Shown: positions 17,274 through 26,862 of the stretch, in pieces | Layout: the number at the start of each line of letters is the position of its first letter | How positions within the stretch are numbered: position 1 is the stretch's first letter | NCBI GenBank assembly: GCA_049291875.1 | Contig: JBATQE010000059.1 | Location: 1-58,753 of the forward strand | Direction of reading: 5' to 3' | Source: CTSOIL-112 sp049291875 | GTDB taxonomy: Bacteria > Pseudomonadota > Gammaproteobacteria > Burkholderiales > Burkholderiaceae | Length of the DNA: 58,753 bases | Made by a program: the position numbers and the translations under genes | The notes under the pieces: generated by a model | Told to the model about the DNA's origin: nothing | The model's input: the letters and a program-made list of their open reading frames with translations, nothing else | Databases searched by the model: none

Positions 17274-18185
17274 ATGATGCTAAATACAAAACAAAATGCT
17301 GCAATGGCTGAGGCTTTGAGCGAGCAGTTGGATGTGAAAGGCCGCAGTCTGTGGCAGGATGCGTGGCGACGCTTTCGTCGCAACAAAGCGGCCTTGGCCA
17401 GCTTGATGATTTTGAGCGTGGTCTTGCTGTTTGTGCTGATCGCACCGTTTTTATCGCCGTATGGCTACGCGCAGGCCTCGTGGGATGCGATGCAGGCTGC
17501 GCCGAACTTTGCCAATAAACATTATTTCGGTACGGATTCGATTGGCCGTGATTTGTTTGTGCGCGTTGCGGTCGGTGGACGCATTTCCTTGCTGGTCGGT
17601 TTGGCCGGCGCATTGGTTGCGGTGCTGTTCGGGACGATTTACGGTGCGGTATCAGGCTATGTCGGCGGTAAAACGGATATGGTGATGATGCGTTTTCTGG
17701 AGATTTTGAACGCGTTTCCGTTTATGTTTTTTGTGATTTTGCTGGTGACGCTGTTTGGCCGTAATCTGGTGTTTATCTTTATCGCCATCGGTTTGGTTTC
17801 GTGGCTGGACGTGGCGCGGATTGTGCGCGGGCAGACGATGAGCTTAAAGCACAAGGAGTTTATCGAGGCGGCGCAGGTCGGTGGCGTGAGCGGTTGGCAC
17901 ATCGTGACCCGTCACATCGTGCCGAATGTTTTGGGCGTGGTCGTGGTGTATGCGTCTTTGCTGGTACCGGCAATGATTCTGTTTGAATCGTTTTTGAGCT
18001 TTTTGGGCTTGGGCGTGCAGGAGCCGATGACGAGCTGGGGCGCATTGTTGCAAGAGGGTGCGAAGAATATGCAGGTGGCGTTGTGGCAATTGTTGTTCCC
18101 GACGGTGTTCCTCGTGGTGACCTTGTTCTGCTTTAACTTTATCGGTGACGGCCTGCGTGATGCGCTCGATCCGAAAGATCGTTGA
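17274..18185 (+). CDS. oppC: Oligopeptide ABC transporter permease OppC
   Basis: A 303-residue permease paired with OppB. It has the OppC N-terminal domain (SLWQDAWRRFRRNKAALASL before the first helix), the typical HYFGTDSIGRDLFVRVAVG loop and an EAA-loop segment (FIEAAQVGGVSGWHIVTRHI). It ends in ALDPKDR, a normal end for the family. The frame is open to a TTG at 17256, but the tandem ATGs at 17274/17277 are better starts. Confidence 0.95.
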   Translation: MMLNTKQNAAMAEALSEQLDVKGRSLWQDAWRRFRRNKAALASLMILSVVLLFVLIAPFLSPYGYAQASWDAMQAAPNFANKHYFGTDSIGRDLFVRVAVGGRISLLVGLAGALVAVLFGTIYGAVSGYVGGKTDMVMMRFLEILNAFPFMFFVILLVTLFGRNLVFIFIAIGLVSWLDVARIVRGQTMSLKHKEFIEAAQVGGVSGWHIVTRHIVPNVLGVVVVYASLLVPAMILFESFLSFLGLGVQEPMTSWGALLQEGAKNMQVALWQLLFPTVFLVVTLFCFNFIGDGLRDALDPKDR

Positions 18186-18219
18186 GCTCTGATAAATAGA
18201 TGAACGAATGGAGTCGATG

Positions 18220-19205
18220 ATGAGTTTATTATCTGTGCGCGATTTGAGCGTGACGTTTCATACTGAGGACGGTGAGGTGACGGCCGTCAATGATTTGAAT
18301 TTTGAATTGCTCAAGGGCGAAACCTTGGGTATCGTGGGTGAGTCCGGCTCGGGCAAGTCGCAAACGGCGTTTGCCATGATGGGGCTGTTGGCGAAAAATG
18401 GCCGTGCCAGCGGCTCGGTCCAATTTGACGGCAAAGAGTTGATTGGCTTACCGGAATCGAAGCTGAATAAAGTACGCGCGAACGAAATCGCGATGATTTT
18501 TCAAGATCCGATGACCTCGCTCAATCCGTATTTGCGCGTGGGTGAGCAGTTGGATGAGGTCTTGCGCCTGCACAAGGGCATGGGTAAAGCCGAGGCGCGT
18601 GCCGAGTCCATCCGCATGCTGGACGCGGTGAAAATCCCGGCGGCAGCCAAGCGCATCAATATGTATCCGCATGAATTCTCCGGTGGGATGCGTCAGCGTG
18701 TGATGATCGCGATGGCTTTATTGTGCCGCCCGAAACTTTTGATCGCGGATGAGCCGACCACGGCCTTGGACGTGACGGTTCAGGCGCAGATTATGACGCT
18801 GCTCAATGAACTTAAGCGTGATTTTGACACCACGATTATTTTGATTACCCATGATTTGGGCGTGGTTGCAGGGATTTGTGATCAGGTTTTGGTTATGTAC
18901 GCCGGTCGCACGATGGAGTACGGCAGCGTGGATGATATTTTCTACCGTCCGACGCACCCGTACAGCGTCGGTCTGCTCGGCGCAGTACCGCGCGTGGACG
19001 TGGAGCTGGAAGAGTTGCGCACCATCGCGGGTAATCCGCCGAATCTGCAAAATTTGCCGAAAGGTTGCTCGTTCCAAGAGCGTTGCGCCTTTGCCATTGA
19101 CCCATGCAAAGTCAGTCCGCCGCCGTTGGCGCATTTTGGTGCGCATCGTCAGCGTGCGTGTTATCAACCGATTGAAGTGGTGACCCAGACTGAAGGAGCA
19201 GGCCA

Positions 19206-19209
<4 letters not shown>
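18220..19209 (+). CDS. oppD: Oligopeptide ABC transporter ATPase OppD
   Basis: A 329-residue cytoplasmic ATP-binding subunit. Walker A is GESGSGKSQ, the signature motif is SGGMRQRVMIAMAL and Walker B is LLIADEPTTALDV, followed by the H-loop ITHDLG. A C-terminal oligopeptide-transporter extension holds CSFQERCAFAIDPC, whose cysteines could bind an iron-sulfur cluster as proposed for the OppD/DppD group. GGAG lies 6 nt before the ATG at 18220, which is preferred over the in-frame ATGs at 18208 and 18217. It overlaps oppF by 4 nt. Confidence 0.95.
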
Positions 19210-20210
<1,001 letters not shown>

Positions 20211-20241
20211 TCGGGTGATCGTTGAGCGATGTCAATGAAAT

Positions 20242-20275
20242 CAAAGGGAGCAAATGATCGCTCCCTTTGTTTTTC
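20242..20275 (+). terminator. Terminator of the opp operon
   Basis: A perfect 10-bp stem CAAAGGGAGC / GCTCCCTTTG with an 8-nt loop is followed by TTTTTC, 31 nt after oppF. Confidence 0.9.
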
Positions 20276-20297
20276 GCATGGCAAACGGATGGATGCA

Positions 20298-20326
20298 GTA
20301 GGGGCAGGTTTCAAACCTGCCCCTAC
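20298..20326. repeat. Near-perfect 29-nt palindromic element
   Basis: GTAGGGGCAGGTTT and its complement are separated by a single C, giving a 14-bp hairpin in the 141-nt gap between convergent oppF and fhs. There is no T-tract on either strand. It resembles short dispersed palindromes seen between convergent genes in many proteobacteria, but only one copy occurs in this window. Confidence 0.55.
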
Positions 20327-20351
20327 CCAATGATGGTGATAACTTTAGAAT

Positions 20352-22019
20352 TTAGAACAGTCCCGAAATCCGCCCCTCGGCATCCACGTCGATTTTCTCC
20401 GCTGCAGGGACTTTCGGCAGACCGGGCATTTTCATGATGCTACCGGATATGGCGACGACAAACCCTGCGCCGGCGGATACGGTCAGGTTGCTGATGTGCA
20501 GTTGAAAGCCTGTTGCGCGTCCGAGTTGGCTCGCATCGTCGCTGAGCGAATACTGCGTTTTGGCGATGCACACGGGCAGGTGACCGAAACCAAGCGCTTC
20601 GAGTTGCGTTAATTGTTTTTTCGCCGCATTGCTCCATTCAACTCCATCCGCGCCGTAGACGCGCGTGGCGACGGCGTGCACTTTTTCGCTGAGGCTGGCC
20701 GAATCGAGGTAGCAAAATTGCAGGTGCTCGGCGGCTTTGGTTTGCGCGCAGAGTTTGACCACGGCGTGCGCCAAATCTTCGCCGCCTGCACCGCCTTTTT
20801 CCCACACTCGGCACACGACGACTTGCACGCCGAACGAGGCGCATGCTTGTTGCAATAGTTGCACCTCGGCATCCGTATCACTGGTGAAATGGTTGATGGC
20901 AACGACGACAGGAAGTTTAAATACCTGTGTCAGGTTTTCAATGTGCTTGAGCAAATTGGGCAAACCGCGTTGCAATGCGTCCAAATTTTCGTGGGTTAAT
21001 TCGGTTTTCGCCACGCCGCCGTTGTATTTGAGTGCGCGAATGGTGGCGACCAACACCACGGCGTCCGGCACCAGTCCGCTCAAGCGGCATTTGATGTCGA
21101 GGAATTTTTCCGCACCCAAATCGGCGCCAAATCCGGCTTCGGTCACGGTGTAGTCGGACAAGGACAGCGCCGCACGCGTGGCGATGACGGAATTGCAGCC
21201 GTGCGCGATATTGGCAAACGGCCCGCCGTGTACCAGCGCGGGCGTGCCTTCGAGTGTTTGCACGAGGTTGGGCTTGATCGCGTCTTTGAGCAGGGCGGTC
21301 ATGGCACCTTCGGCATTTAGATCGCAGGCAGTAACCGGCGCACCGGAGCGGTTGTAGGCAACGATGATGCGTCCCAAACGCGCTTTGAGGTCGGTTAAAT
21401 CGCTTGCCAGACAAAAAACCGCCATGGTTTCGCTGGCGACGGTGATGTCAAAACCATCTTCGCGCGCGCAGCCGTCGGTTTTTTGTCCCAATCCATTGAT
21501 AATATTGCGCAATTGTCGGTCGTTCATGTCCACGGCACGGCGCCAAACGATGCGTTTCGGATCAATGTCCAATGCATTGCCGTGGTAAATATGGTTGTCG
21601 AGCATGGCGGCGAGTAGATTGTTTGCCGCGCCGATGGCGTGAAAATCGCCGGTGAAGTGCAGATTGATGTCCTCCATCGGGATCACCTGCGCGTAGCCGC
21701 CACCTGCTGCGCCGCCTTTGATGCCAAACACCGGACCGAGCGACGGTTCGCGAATCGCGACCACGCTGTTTTGCCCGATGCGGCGCAAGCCATCGGCCAA
21801 ACCGATGGTAACGGTGGTTTTGCCTTCTCCTGCGGGCGTGGGATTGATGGCGGTGACGAGTATCAGTTTGCCTTTGCGTTGGGTGTTGGGCAGTTGGCGG
21901 ATTTTGGCCTTGTTGTTGCCGTAGCGTTCGATGTCTGCTTCGCTCAATCCGACTTGTGCTGCGATGTCACCGATGTCTCTGCCGCAGATGCTGCTGGCGA
22001 TTTCAATATCTGTTTTCAT
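20352..22019 (-). CDS. fhs: Formate--tetrahydrofolate ligase
   Basis: A 555-residue ATP-dependent enzyme joining formate to THF to give 10-formyl-THF. The P-loop-like TPAGEGKTTVTIGLADGL, REPSLGPVFGIKGGAAGGGYAQV, the folate-site segment and the C-terminal PGLPKVPAAEKI are family hallmarks, and the length is typical. It gives formate entry into one-carbon metabolism beside FolD. AAGGA precedes the start, and the leader holds an 8-bp dyad that could cover this ribosome-binding site. Confidence 0.96.
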   Translation of the reverse strand: MKTDIEIASSICGRDIGDIAAQVGLSEADIERYGNNKAKIRQLPNTQRKGKLILVTAINPTPAGEGKTTVTIGLADGLRRIGQNSVVAIREPSLGPVFGIKGGAAGGGYAQVIPMEDINLHFTGDFHAIGAANNLLAAMLDNHIYHGNALDIDPKRIVWRRAVDMNDRQLRNIINGLGQKTDGCAREDGFDITVASETMAVFCLASDLTDLKARLGRIIVAYNRSGAPVTACDLNAEGAMTALLKDAIKPNLVQTLEGTPALVHGGPFANIAHGCNSVIATRAALSLSDYTVTEAGFGADLGAEKFLDIKCRLSGLVPDAVVLVATIRALKYNGGVAKTELTHENLDALQRGLPNLLKHIENLTQVFKLPVVVAINHFTSDTDAEVQLLQQACASFGVQVVVCRVWEKGGAGGEDLAHAVVKLCAQTKAAEHLQFCYLDSASLSEKVHAVATRVYGADGVEWSNAAKKQLTQLEALGFGHLPVCIAKTQYSLSDDASQLGRATGFQLHISNLTVSAGAGFVVAISGSIMKMPGLPKVPAAEKIDVDAEGRISGLF

Positions 22020-22026
22020 TGTTATT

Positions 22027-22069
22027 ATCCTTAGGGTTTTTATGCGGATATTCTAATACTGCTAAGGAT
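22027..22069 (-). promoter_or_regulatory. Dyad covering the fhs ribosome-binding site
   Basis: Inverted 8-mers (ATCCTTAG and CTAAGGAT on either strand) are 27 nt apart. The arm near the start codon contains the AAGGA of fhs, so pairing would hide it. If the TAGAAT at 22050-22055 (minus strand) is the -10 box, the far arm is not transcribed and the idea fails. Confidence 0.3.
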
Positions 22070-22125
22070 TTTTGTGGAAAAATCTACGGTTATTTTTAGA
22101 TGAATTTTTTAACGTAAAAATTCAA

Positions 22126-22626
22126 TTAGCGCAGTGTCTTTTTCATCAAGATACATGCCATGGTGCTGCCGTCACTGAGCTGTTGCGTCTCGTCGGTGAG
22201 CGGCTCATAGCCTGCGGCTTGGTAGAATGCAGCGGCGTTTTTGGAGGCTTTGAGTTGGGCAGTGTGCAAGCCTGAATGTAGCAATAATTGTTCGATTTTT
22301 TGAAGTAGTTGCTTTCCAATACCCAGCCCAGAAAATTTTGGGTCGACGTACAGGGCATGGATGAAACCATCTGTGGCTGAGGCGATGGCAAAAGCGCTGA
22401 TCTCGTTATCATTATGCTGCGCAACCCAGACGATGCGTTCGGGTGATTCAATGGTGTCGCGCATCCACTGATGGCGTTGCAGGCTGGGCGTGGGTGACCA
22501 GGCGTTCAGAATTTCACGCGGATAAAACGCCTCGGAAATGTGCTGTACGGATGCGTAGTGAATGTCGATCAATCGTTCGGCATCTTTGGTTTGCGCAGGG
22601 CGCAGCGTGATGGTTGGTGGGTTCAT
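22126..22626 (-). CDS. GNAT family N-acetyltransferase
   Basis: A 166-residue acetyltransferase of the GNAT fold. It opens ITLRPAQTKDAERLIDIHY and has the central strand GFIHALYVDPKFSGLGIGKQ, where SGLGIGKQ is the acetyl-CoA pyrophosphate loop (Q/RxxGxG/A), then the LKASKNAAAFYQAAGYEPL segment. The substrate cannot be predicted. It is divergent from uup and has no obvious operon partner. Confidence 0.85.
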   Translation of the reverse strand: MNPPTITLRPAQTKDAERLIDIHYASVQHISEAFYPREILNAWSPTPSLQRHQWMRDTIESPERIVWVAQHNDNEISAFAIASATDGFIHALYVDPKFSGLGIGKQLLQKIEQLLLHSGLHTAQLKASKNAAAFYQAAGYEPLTDETQQLSDGSTMACILMKKTLR

Positions 22627-22695
22627 GTGGATTTTGGTTCATTCAAAGTGTCAAACTAAAGGATAATACGTTTTTTACGATATTGAATTGATTTT

Positions 22696-24660
22696 ATGGC
22701 TTTATATACGATTAATGACGCGCAATTGGCCTACGGTCACGTCGCACTTTTGGATCACACGGATTTTGCGCTGGAGGAGGGTGAGCGCGTCGGTCTGATC
22801 GGGCGCAATGGCACGGGGAAGTCTTCTTTGCTGAAAATCATCGCCGGTTTGCAGCAGGCCGATGATGGCATTGTGGCGCGGCAGCAGGGCTTGCGCTGCA
22901 CTTATGTCGAGCAGGAGCCGACGTTTGAGCCGCAGCACACGGTTTTACACGCGGTGGCCAGCGGTGCGGGCGATGCGGCGGAATTGCTGGAGCAGTACGA
23001 TGCATTGACCGAACAGTTGGGTACAGCCGAGGACACCGATGCGGTTTTGGCCGAAATGGAGCGGGTGCAAACGGCGCTGGAGGCGTGCGACGGCTGGACG
23101 CTGCACGCGCGCGTACAAACCACCTTGACGCAATTGGGCTTGGATGCGCATGCCTTGTGCGGCGCACTCTCAGGCGGGGTGCAAAAGCGCGTGGCGCTGG
23201 CGCGTGCGCTGGTGCAGAACCCCGACGTGTTGCTGTTGGACGAGCCGACTAACCATTTGGACATGAGCGCGATTGCGTGGTTGGAGGATTTGCTGCGCAA
23301 TTTCAAAGGCGCGGTGCTGTTCATCACGCATGATCGGGCGTTTTTGGACAATGTCGCCACGCGGATTGTCGAGCTGGATCGTGGGATTTTGCGCTCGTAT
23401 CCGGGTAATTTCACCGCCTATCAAACCACCAAAGCGCAACAATTGGCCGACGAAGCGGTGGAAAACGCCAAATTTGACAAATTGCTCGCGCAGGAAGAAG
23501 TCTGGATTCGCAAGGGGGTGGAAGCCCGTCGGACGCGCTCGGTCGCACGCATTGGCCGCCTGAAAGAAATGCGCGAGCAGCGGCTCAATCGCCGCGAGCA
23601 GACCGGTAATGTGAAAATGGATGTGGCGCAGGCCGACCGTTCGGGCAAAGTGGTCGCCGAGATGGTCGATGTGTGCAAATCATTTGGCGAGGGGGCAAAC
23701 CAGCGCGTGATTGTGCGCGATTTCACGGCCAATATTGTGCGCGGCGATAAAATCGGTCTGCTCGCGGGCAACGGCATGGGCAAAACCACCTTGCTGAAAC
23801 TGATTTTAGGCGAACTCGCGCCGGACAGCGGCACAATCAAAAACGGCACGAATCTGCAAATCGCCTATTTTGACCAAATGCGCACGCAGTTGGATTTGGA
23901 AAAAACCTTGGCCGACACCATCAGCCCCGGCTCGGATTGGGTCGAGATCAATGGTGTACGCAAACACGTCATCGGCTATCTGGGTGACTTTTTGTTCGCG
24001 CCGCAGCGCGCGCATTCGCCGGTCAAATCCTTGTCGGGTGGCGAGCGCAATCGCCTGCTGCTGGCGCGTTTGTTCGCCAAACCGGCCAATGTTTTGGTGC
24101 TGGACGAGCCGACGAATGATCTGGACATCGAGACGCTGGAGCTGCTGGAAGAGTTGCTTCAGGATTACAACGGCACGCTGTTTTTGGTCTCGCATGACCG
24201 ACAATTTTTGGACAATGTGGTTACCAGCGTGATCGCCGCCGAGCCGAAAGCAGGCGTATGGCGCGAGTATGTCGGCGGTTTTTACGACTGGCAGCGTCAG
24301 AGCGGCCAAAACGTGCCGGTGGGCATTGATCAGATTTTAAACAATGCGCAGACGCCTGCTTCAGTCGAGGCCATCGTTCAGCCTGCCGCTGAATTGAAAG
24401 CAGAATCGGCAAAAAAACCAGCGCCAGCGGCAAAAGTCAAACTCAGCTACAAAGAGCAGCGCGAATTGGAGGCATTGCCTGCGCAGATTGAGGCTTTGGA
24501 AAGTGAGCAAAAAAGCGTCGAGGCGCAATTGGCCGATGGTTCGGTTTTTGTTGAGGATCCCGATTTGGGTGTGCAATTGAGCACGCGACTGGGCGAGATT
24601 GAAGAGGAACTGCTCGCGGCGCTGGAACGCTGGGAAACTTTGGACAGCCGCCAAGCGTAA
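22696..24660 (+). CDS. uup: ABC-F family ATPase Uup
   Basis: A 654-residue cytoplasmic protein with two ABC domains and no membrane part. Walker A sites are GRNGTGKSSLLK and GNGMGKTTLLK; signatures are LSGGVQKRVALARAL and LSGGERNRLLLARLF; both Walker B sites (LLLDEPTNHLDM, LVLDEPTNDLDI) are complete. The domains are joined by the charged linker with KGVEARRTRSVARIGRLKEMRE. The ~75-residue C-terminal coiled coil (KLSYKEQRELEALPAQIEAL onward) identifies Uup rather than EttA or YheS. Uup binds branched DNA and ribosomes, lowers precise transposon excision and helps ribosome assembly. It stands alone. Confidence 0.93.
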   Translation: MALYTINDAQLAYGHVALLDHTDFALEEGERVGLIGRNGTGKSSLLKIIAGLQQADDGIVARQQGLRCTYVEQEPTFEPQHTVLHAVASGAGDAAELLEQYDALTEQLGTAEDTDAVLAEMERVQTALEACDGWTLHARVQTTLTQLGLDAHALCGALSGGVQKRVALARALVQNPDVLLLDEPTNHLDMSAIAWLEDLLRNFKGAVLFITHDRAFLDNVATRIVELDRGILRSYPGNFTAYQTTKAQQLADEAVENAKFDKLLAQEEVWIRKGVEARRTRSVARIGRLKEMREQRLNRREQTGNVKMDVAQADRSGKVVAEMVDVCKSFGEGANQRVIVRDFTANIVRGDKIGLLAGNGMGKTTLLKLILGELAPDSGTIKNGTNLQIAYFDQMRTQLDLEKTLADTISPGSDWVEINGVRKHVIGYLGDFLFAPQRAHSPVKSLSGGERNRLLLARLFAKPANVLVLDEPTNDLDIETLELLEELLQDYNGTLFLVSHDRQFLDNVVTSVIAAEPKAGVWREYVGGFYDWQRQSGQNVPVGIDQILNNAQTPASVEAIVQPAAELKAESAKKPAPAAKVKLSYKEQRELEALPAQIEALESEQKSVEAQLADGSVFVEDPDLGVQLSTRLGEIEEELLAALERWETLDSRQA

Positions 24661-24720
24661 GCATGGCATCGTGCGCAGCCCGTAGAATGTGGCGCAATCA
24701 GGCTAAAACCGCTACAATAC

Positions 24721-24740
24721 GCGCTAATCTGCGCTAATCT
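24721..24740. repeat. Two tandem copies of a 10-mer
   Basis: GCGCTAATCT occurs twice in direct succession, between uup and aroC. It lies shortly after a TACAAT hexamer that might be a -10 box for aroC. A slippage product or a paired protein site are both possible. Confidence 0.35.
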
Positions 24741-24874
24741 GCACATATAGGGCTGTTGACCCAGTCCATCGCCCCTTTCCCATAAACGGTCGAGGGGTAC
24801 AACACAAGTGAGTCAGTCAGTGGATACGCGTTCAACAAATATGAAATTTTTAATGGATTCAAGAGGTTAGCCAA

Positions 24875-25978
24875 ATGGCAGGAAGCACCTTCGGACAAAT
24901 TTTTTGCGTCACCAATTTTGGCGAGTCGCACGGACCGGCGATTGGTTGCGTGATTGACGGCTGTCCTCCGGGCATGGCCTTGTCGGTTGAGGACATTCAG
25001 CCGGAGCTGGATCGCCGCCGTCCGGGGACGTCGCGCCATGTCACGCAGCGCCAAGAGCCTGATCAGGTGGAAATTTTGTCGGGTGTGTTTGAGGGCAAAA
25101 CCACGGGGACGCCGATCGCCTTGCTGATTCGCAATCAAGATCAACGCAGTTCGGACTATGGCAACATCGCCGTACAGTTTCGTCCGGGACACGCTGATTA
25201 CACTTATTGGCATAAATACGGCATCCGCGACTATCGTGGCGGTGGCCGCTCCTCTGCGCGTTTGACCGCGCCGATGGTGGCGGCGGGCGCGGTGGCGAAA
25301 AAATGGTTGCGCGAGCAGTTCGGCACGGAGATTCGCGGCTGCATGACCGCATTAGGCGAGATTGAGATTCCCGTCAACGATTGGTCGCTCACGGGTGTTA
25401 ATCCTTTCTATGCGGCGGACGATGCGATTGTGCCTGAGTTGGAAGCGTATATGGACAATTTGCGCCGTGCGGGTGATTCGGTCGGCGCGCGTTTGTTGGT
25501 GCAGGCGCGCCATGTGCCGGTCGGTTTGGGCGCGCCGCTGTTTGATAAATTGGACGCCGATATTGCCTACGCCATGATGGGCGTGAATGCGGTCAAAGGT
25601 GTGGAAATCGGCGACGGATTTGAGGTCGTGCGCCAAAAAGGCTCGTATCATGGCGATGCGATGCCGCCGTCGGGTTTTCAGACGAATCACGCCGGTGGTA
25701 TTCTCGGTGGTATTTCGTCGGGACAGCCGATTGAGGTGCATGTGGCGATTAAGCCGACTTCGAGTATTCGTCTGCCACGCGAGTCGATGGATGTGCATGG
25801 CGAAGCGGCGACGGTGGAGACTTTTGGGCGGCACGACCCGTGCGTTGGGATTCGCGCCACCCCGATTTTAGAGGCGATGCTGGCCTTGGTTTTGATGGAT
25901 CACGCGCTGTTGCACCGTGCACAAAATGCCGATGTATCGGTGACAACCCCGAAACTATCATTGTTAGGAGAGAAATAA
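24875..25978 (+). CDS. aroC: Chorismate synthase
   Basis: A 367-residue FMN-dependent enzyme converting EPSP to chorismate, the last step of the shikimate pathway and the branch point to tryptophan, here represented by trpF and trpB. The three signatures are seen: GESHGPAIGCVIDGCPPG, GGRSSARLTAPMVAAGAVAKK and SGFQTNHAGGILGGISSGQP. AGAGG lies 9 nt before the ATG. It is followed after 2 nt by the M48 lipoprotein gene, so the two are probably one transcript. Confidence 0.97.
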   Translation: MAGSTFGQIFCVTNFGESHGPAIGCVIDGCPPGMALSVEDIQPELDRRRPGTSRHVTQRQEPDQVEILSGVFEGKTTGTPIALLIRNQDQRSSDYGNIAVQFRPGHADYTYWHKYGIRDYRGGGRSSARLTAPMVAAGAVAKKWLREQFGTEIRGCMTALGEIEIPVNDWSLTGVNPFYAADDAIVPELEAYMDNLRRAGDSVGARLLVQARHVPVGLGAPLFDKLDADIAYAMMGVNAVKGVEIGDGFEVVRQKGSYHGDAMPPSGFQTNHAGGILGGISSGQPIEVHVAIKPTSSIRLPRESMDVHGEAATVETFGRHDPCVGIRATPILEAMLALVLMDHALLHRAQNADVSVTTPKLSLLGEK

Positions 25979-25980
25979 TT

Positions 25981-26808
25981 ATGCGTCATTGGAAAAAATC
26001 ACTATTGGCATTGGCCGTTGCGGCGACGAGCTTGACCGGCTGTGGCACACCGCAAGAAACCACCAAAGACAATACCGTTGGGGTGAATCGTCAGCAAAAA
26101 TTCTCTGTATCGAGCGAAGCGATCAATGCTGAAGCGAGCAAAGCCTACTCTCAAGTGCTGGCCGAAGCGCGCGCGAAAAGAGTGTTGGACACCAACCCTG
26201 CGATGGTGGCGCGCGTCAAACGCATCACCAATAACCTGATTGCGAAAACCCCGGCGATTCGCGCTGATGCGAAAACCTGGCCGTGGGAAATTCATGTGAT
26301 CACCTTGGATGAAATGAATGCGTGGTGTATGCCGCATGGTAAAATGGTGATTTACAGCGGTTTGATTGACCAATTGAAACTAAGCGACGCTGAAATTGCG
26401 CAGGTCATGGGACACGAAATGGCGCACGCGCTTCGTGAGCACTCACGCGAGCAGGTGTCGCGTCAGCAGACCACCGGCATTATTGCGGGTGTGTTGGGTG
26501 CGGTGGGCGAAGCCTACGGTATTTCCAATGCCAGCCAAATCACCGGTTTGACCGCGGATATTGGCTTTAACTTGCCATTTAGCCGCACGCACGAAACCGA
26601 AGCCGATTTGCTCGGTATGGAGTTGGCTGCACGCGCGGGCTACAACCCGGATGCGGCGGTGACTTTGTGGAACAAAATGCAGGCGGCCAATACCGGCGGC
26701 ACGATTGAATTCCTCAGCTCGCACCCTGATCCGGCCAATCGCCAAGCGATGTTGCAGGCCAATGCAGCGAAAGTACGTCCGCTGTACAACGCCGCAGTGA
26801 AGAAATAA
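25981..26808 (+). CDS. M48 family metalloprotease lipoprotein (LoiP-like)
   Basis: A 275-residue lipoprotein (lipobox SLTGC, Cys21) with a zinc peptidase domain: HEMAH at residues 145-149 and the third ligand in ETEAD near 205-209. The size and layout match LoiP/YcaL-type outer-membrane proteases that degrade misfolded outer-membrane proteins, sometimes with BepA. It starts at an ATG preceded by TAGGAGAG, 2 nt after aroC; longer in-frame extensions into aroC are not real. The exact substrates are unknown. No glutamine- or TPR-rich tail as in BepA is present. Confidence 0.9.
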   Translation: MRHWKKSLLALAVAATSLTGCGTPQETTKDNTVGVNRQQKFSVSSEAINAEASKAYSQVLAEARAKRVLDTNPAMVARVKRITNNLIAKTPAIRADAKTWPWEIHVITLDEMNAWCMPHGKMVIYSGLIDQLKLSDAEIAQVMGHEMAHALREHSREQVSRQQTTGIIAGVLGAVGEAYGISNASQITGLTADIGFNLPFSRTHETEADLLGMELAARAGYNPDAAVTLWNKMQAANTGGTIEFLSSHPDPANRQAMLQANAAKVRPLYNAAVKK

Positions 26809-26862
26809 GTTTATTTTGACCCGCATTGATCGATTTTATTTTTGACAGCAGATAGATTGTTT

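Noticed and set aside
20298..20326. The 29-nt palindrome as the fhs terminator
   Set aside because: No T-tract follows the stem on the minus strand; listed as a repeat instead.
25840..25980. Longer start for the M48 lipoprotease inside aroC
   Set aside because: The extension is out of frame within aroC and would bury the signal peptide; the ATG at 25981 has its own ribosome-binding site.
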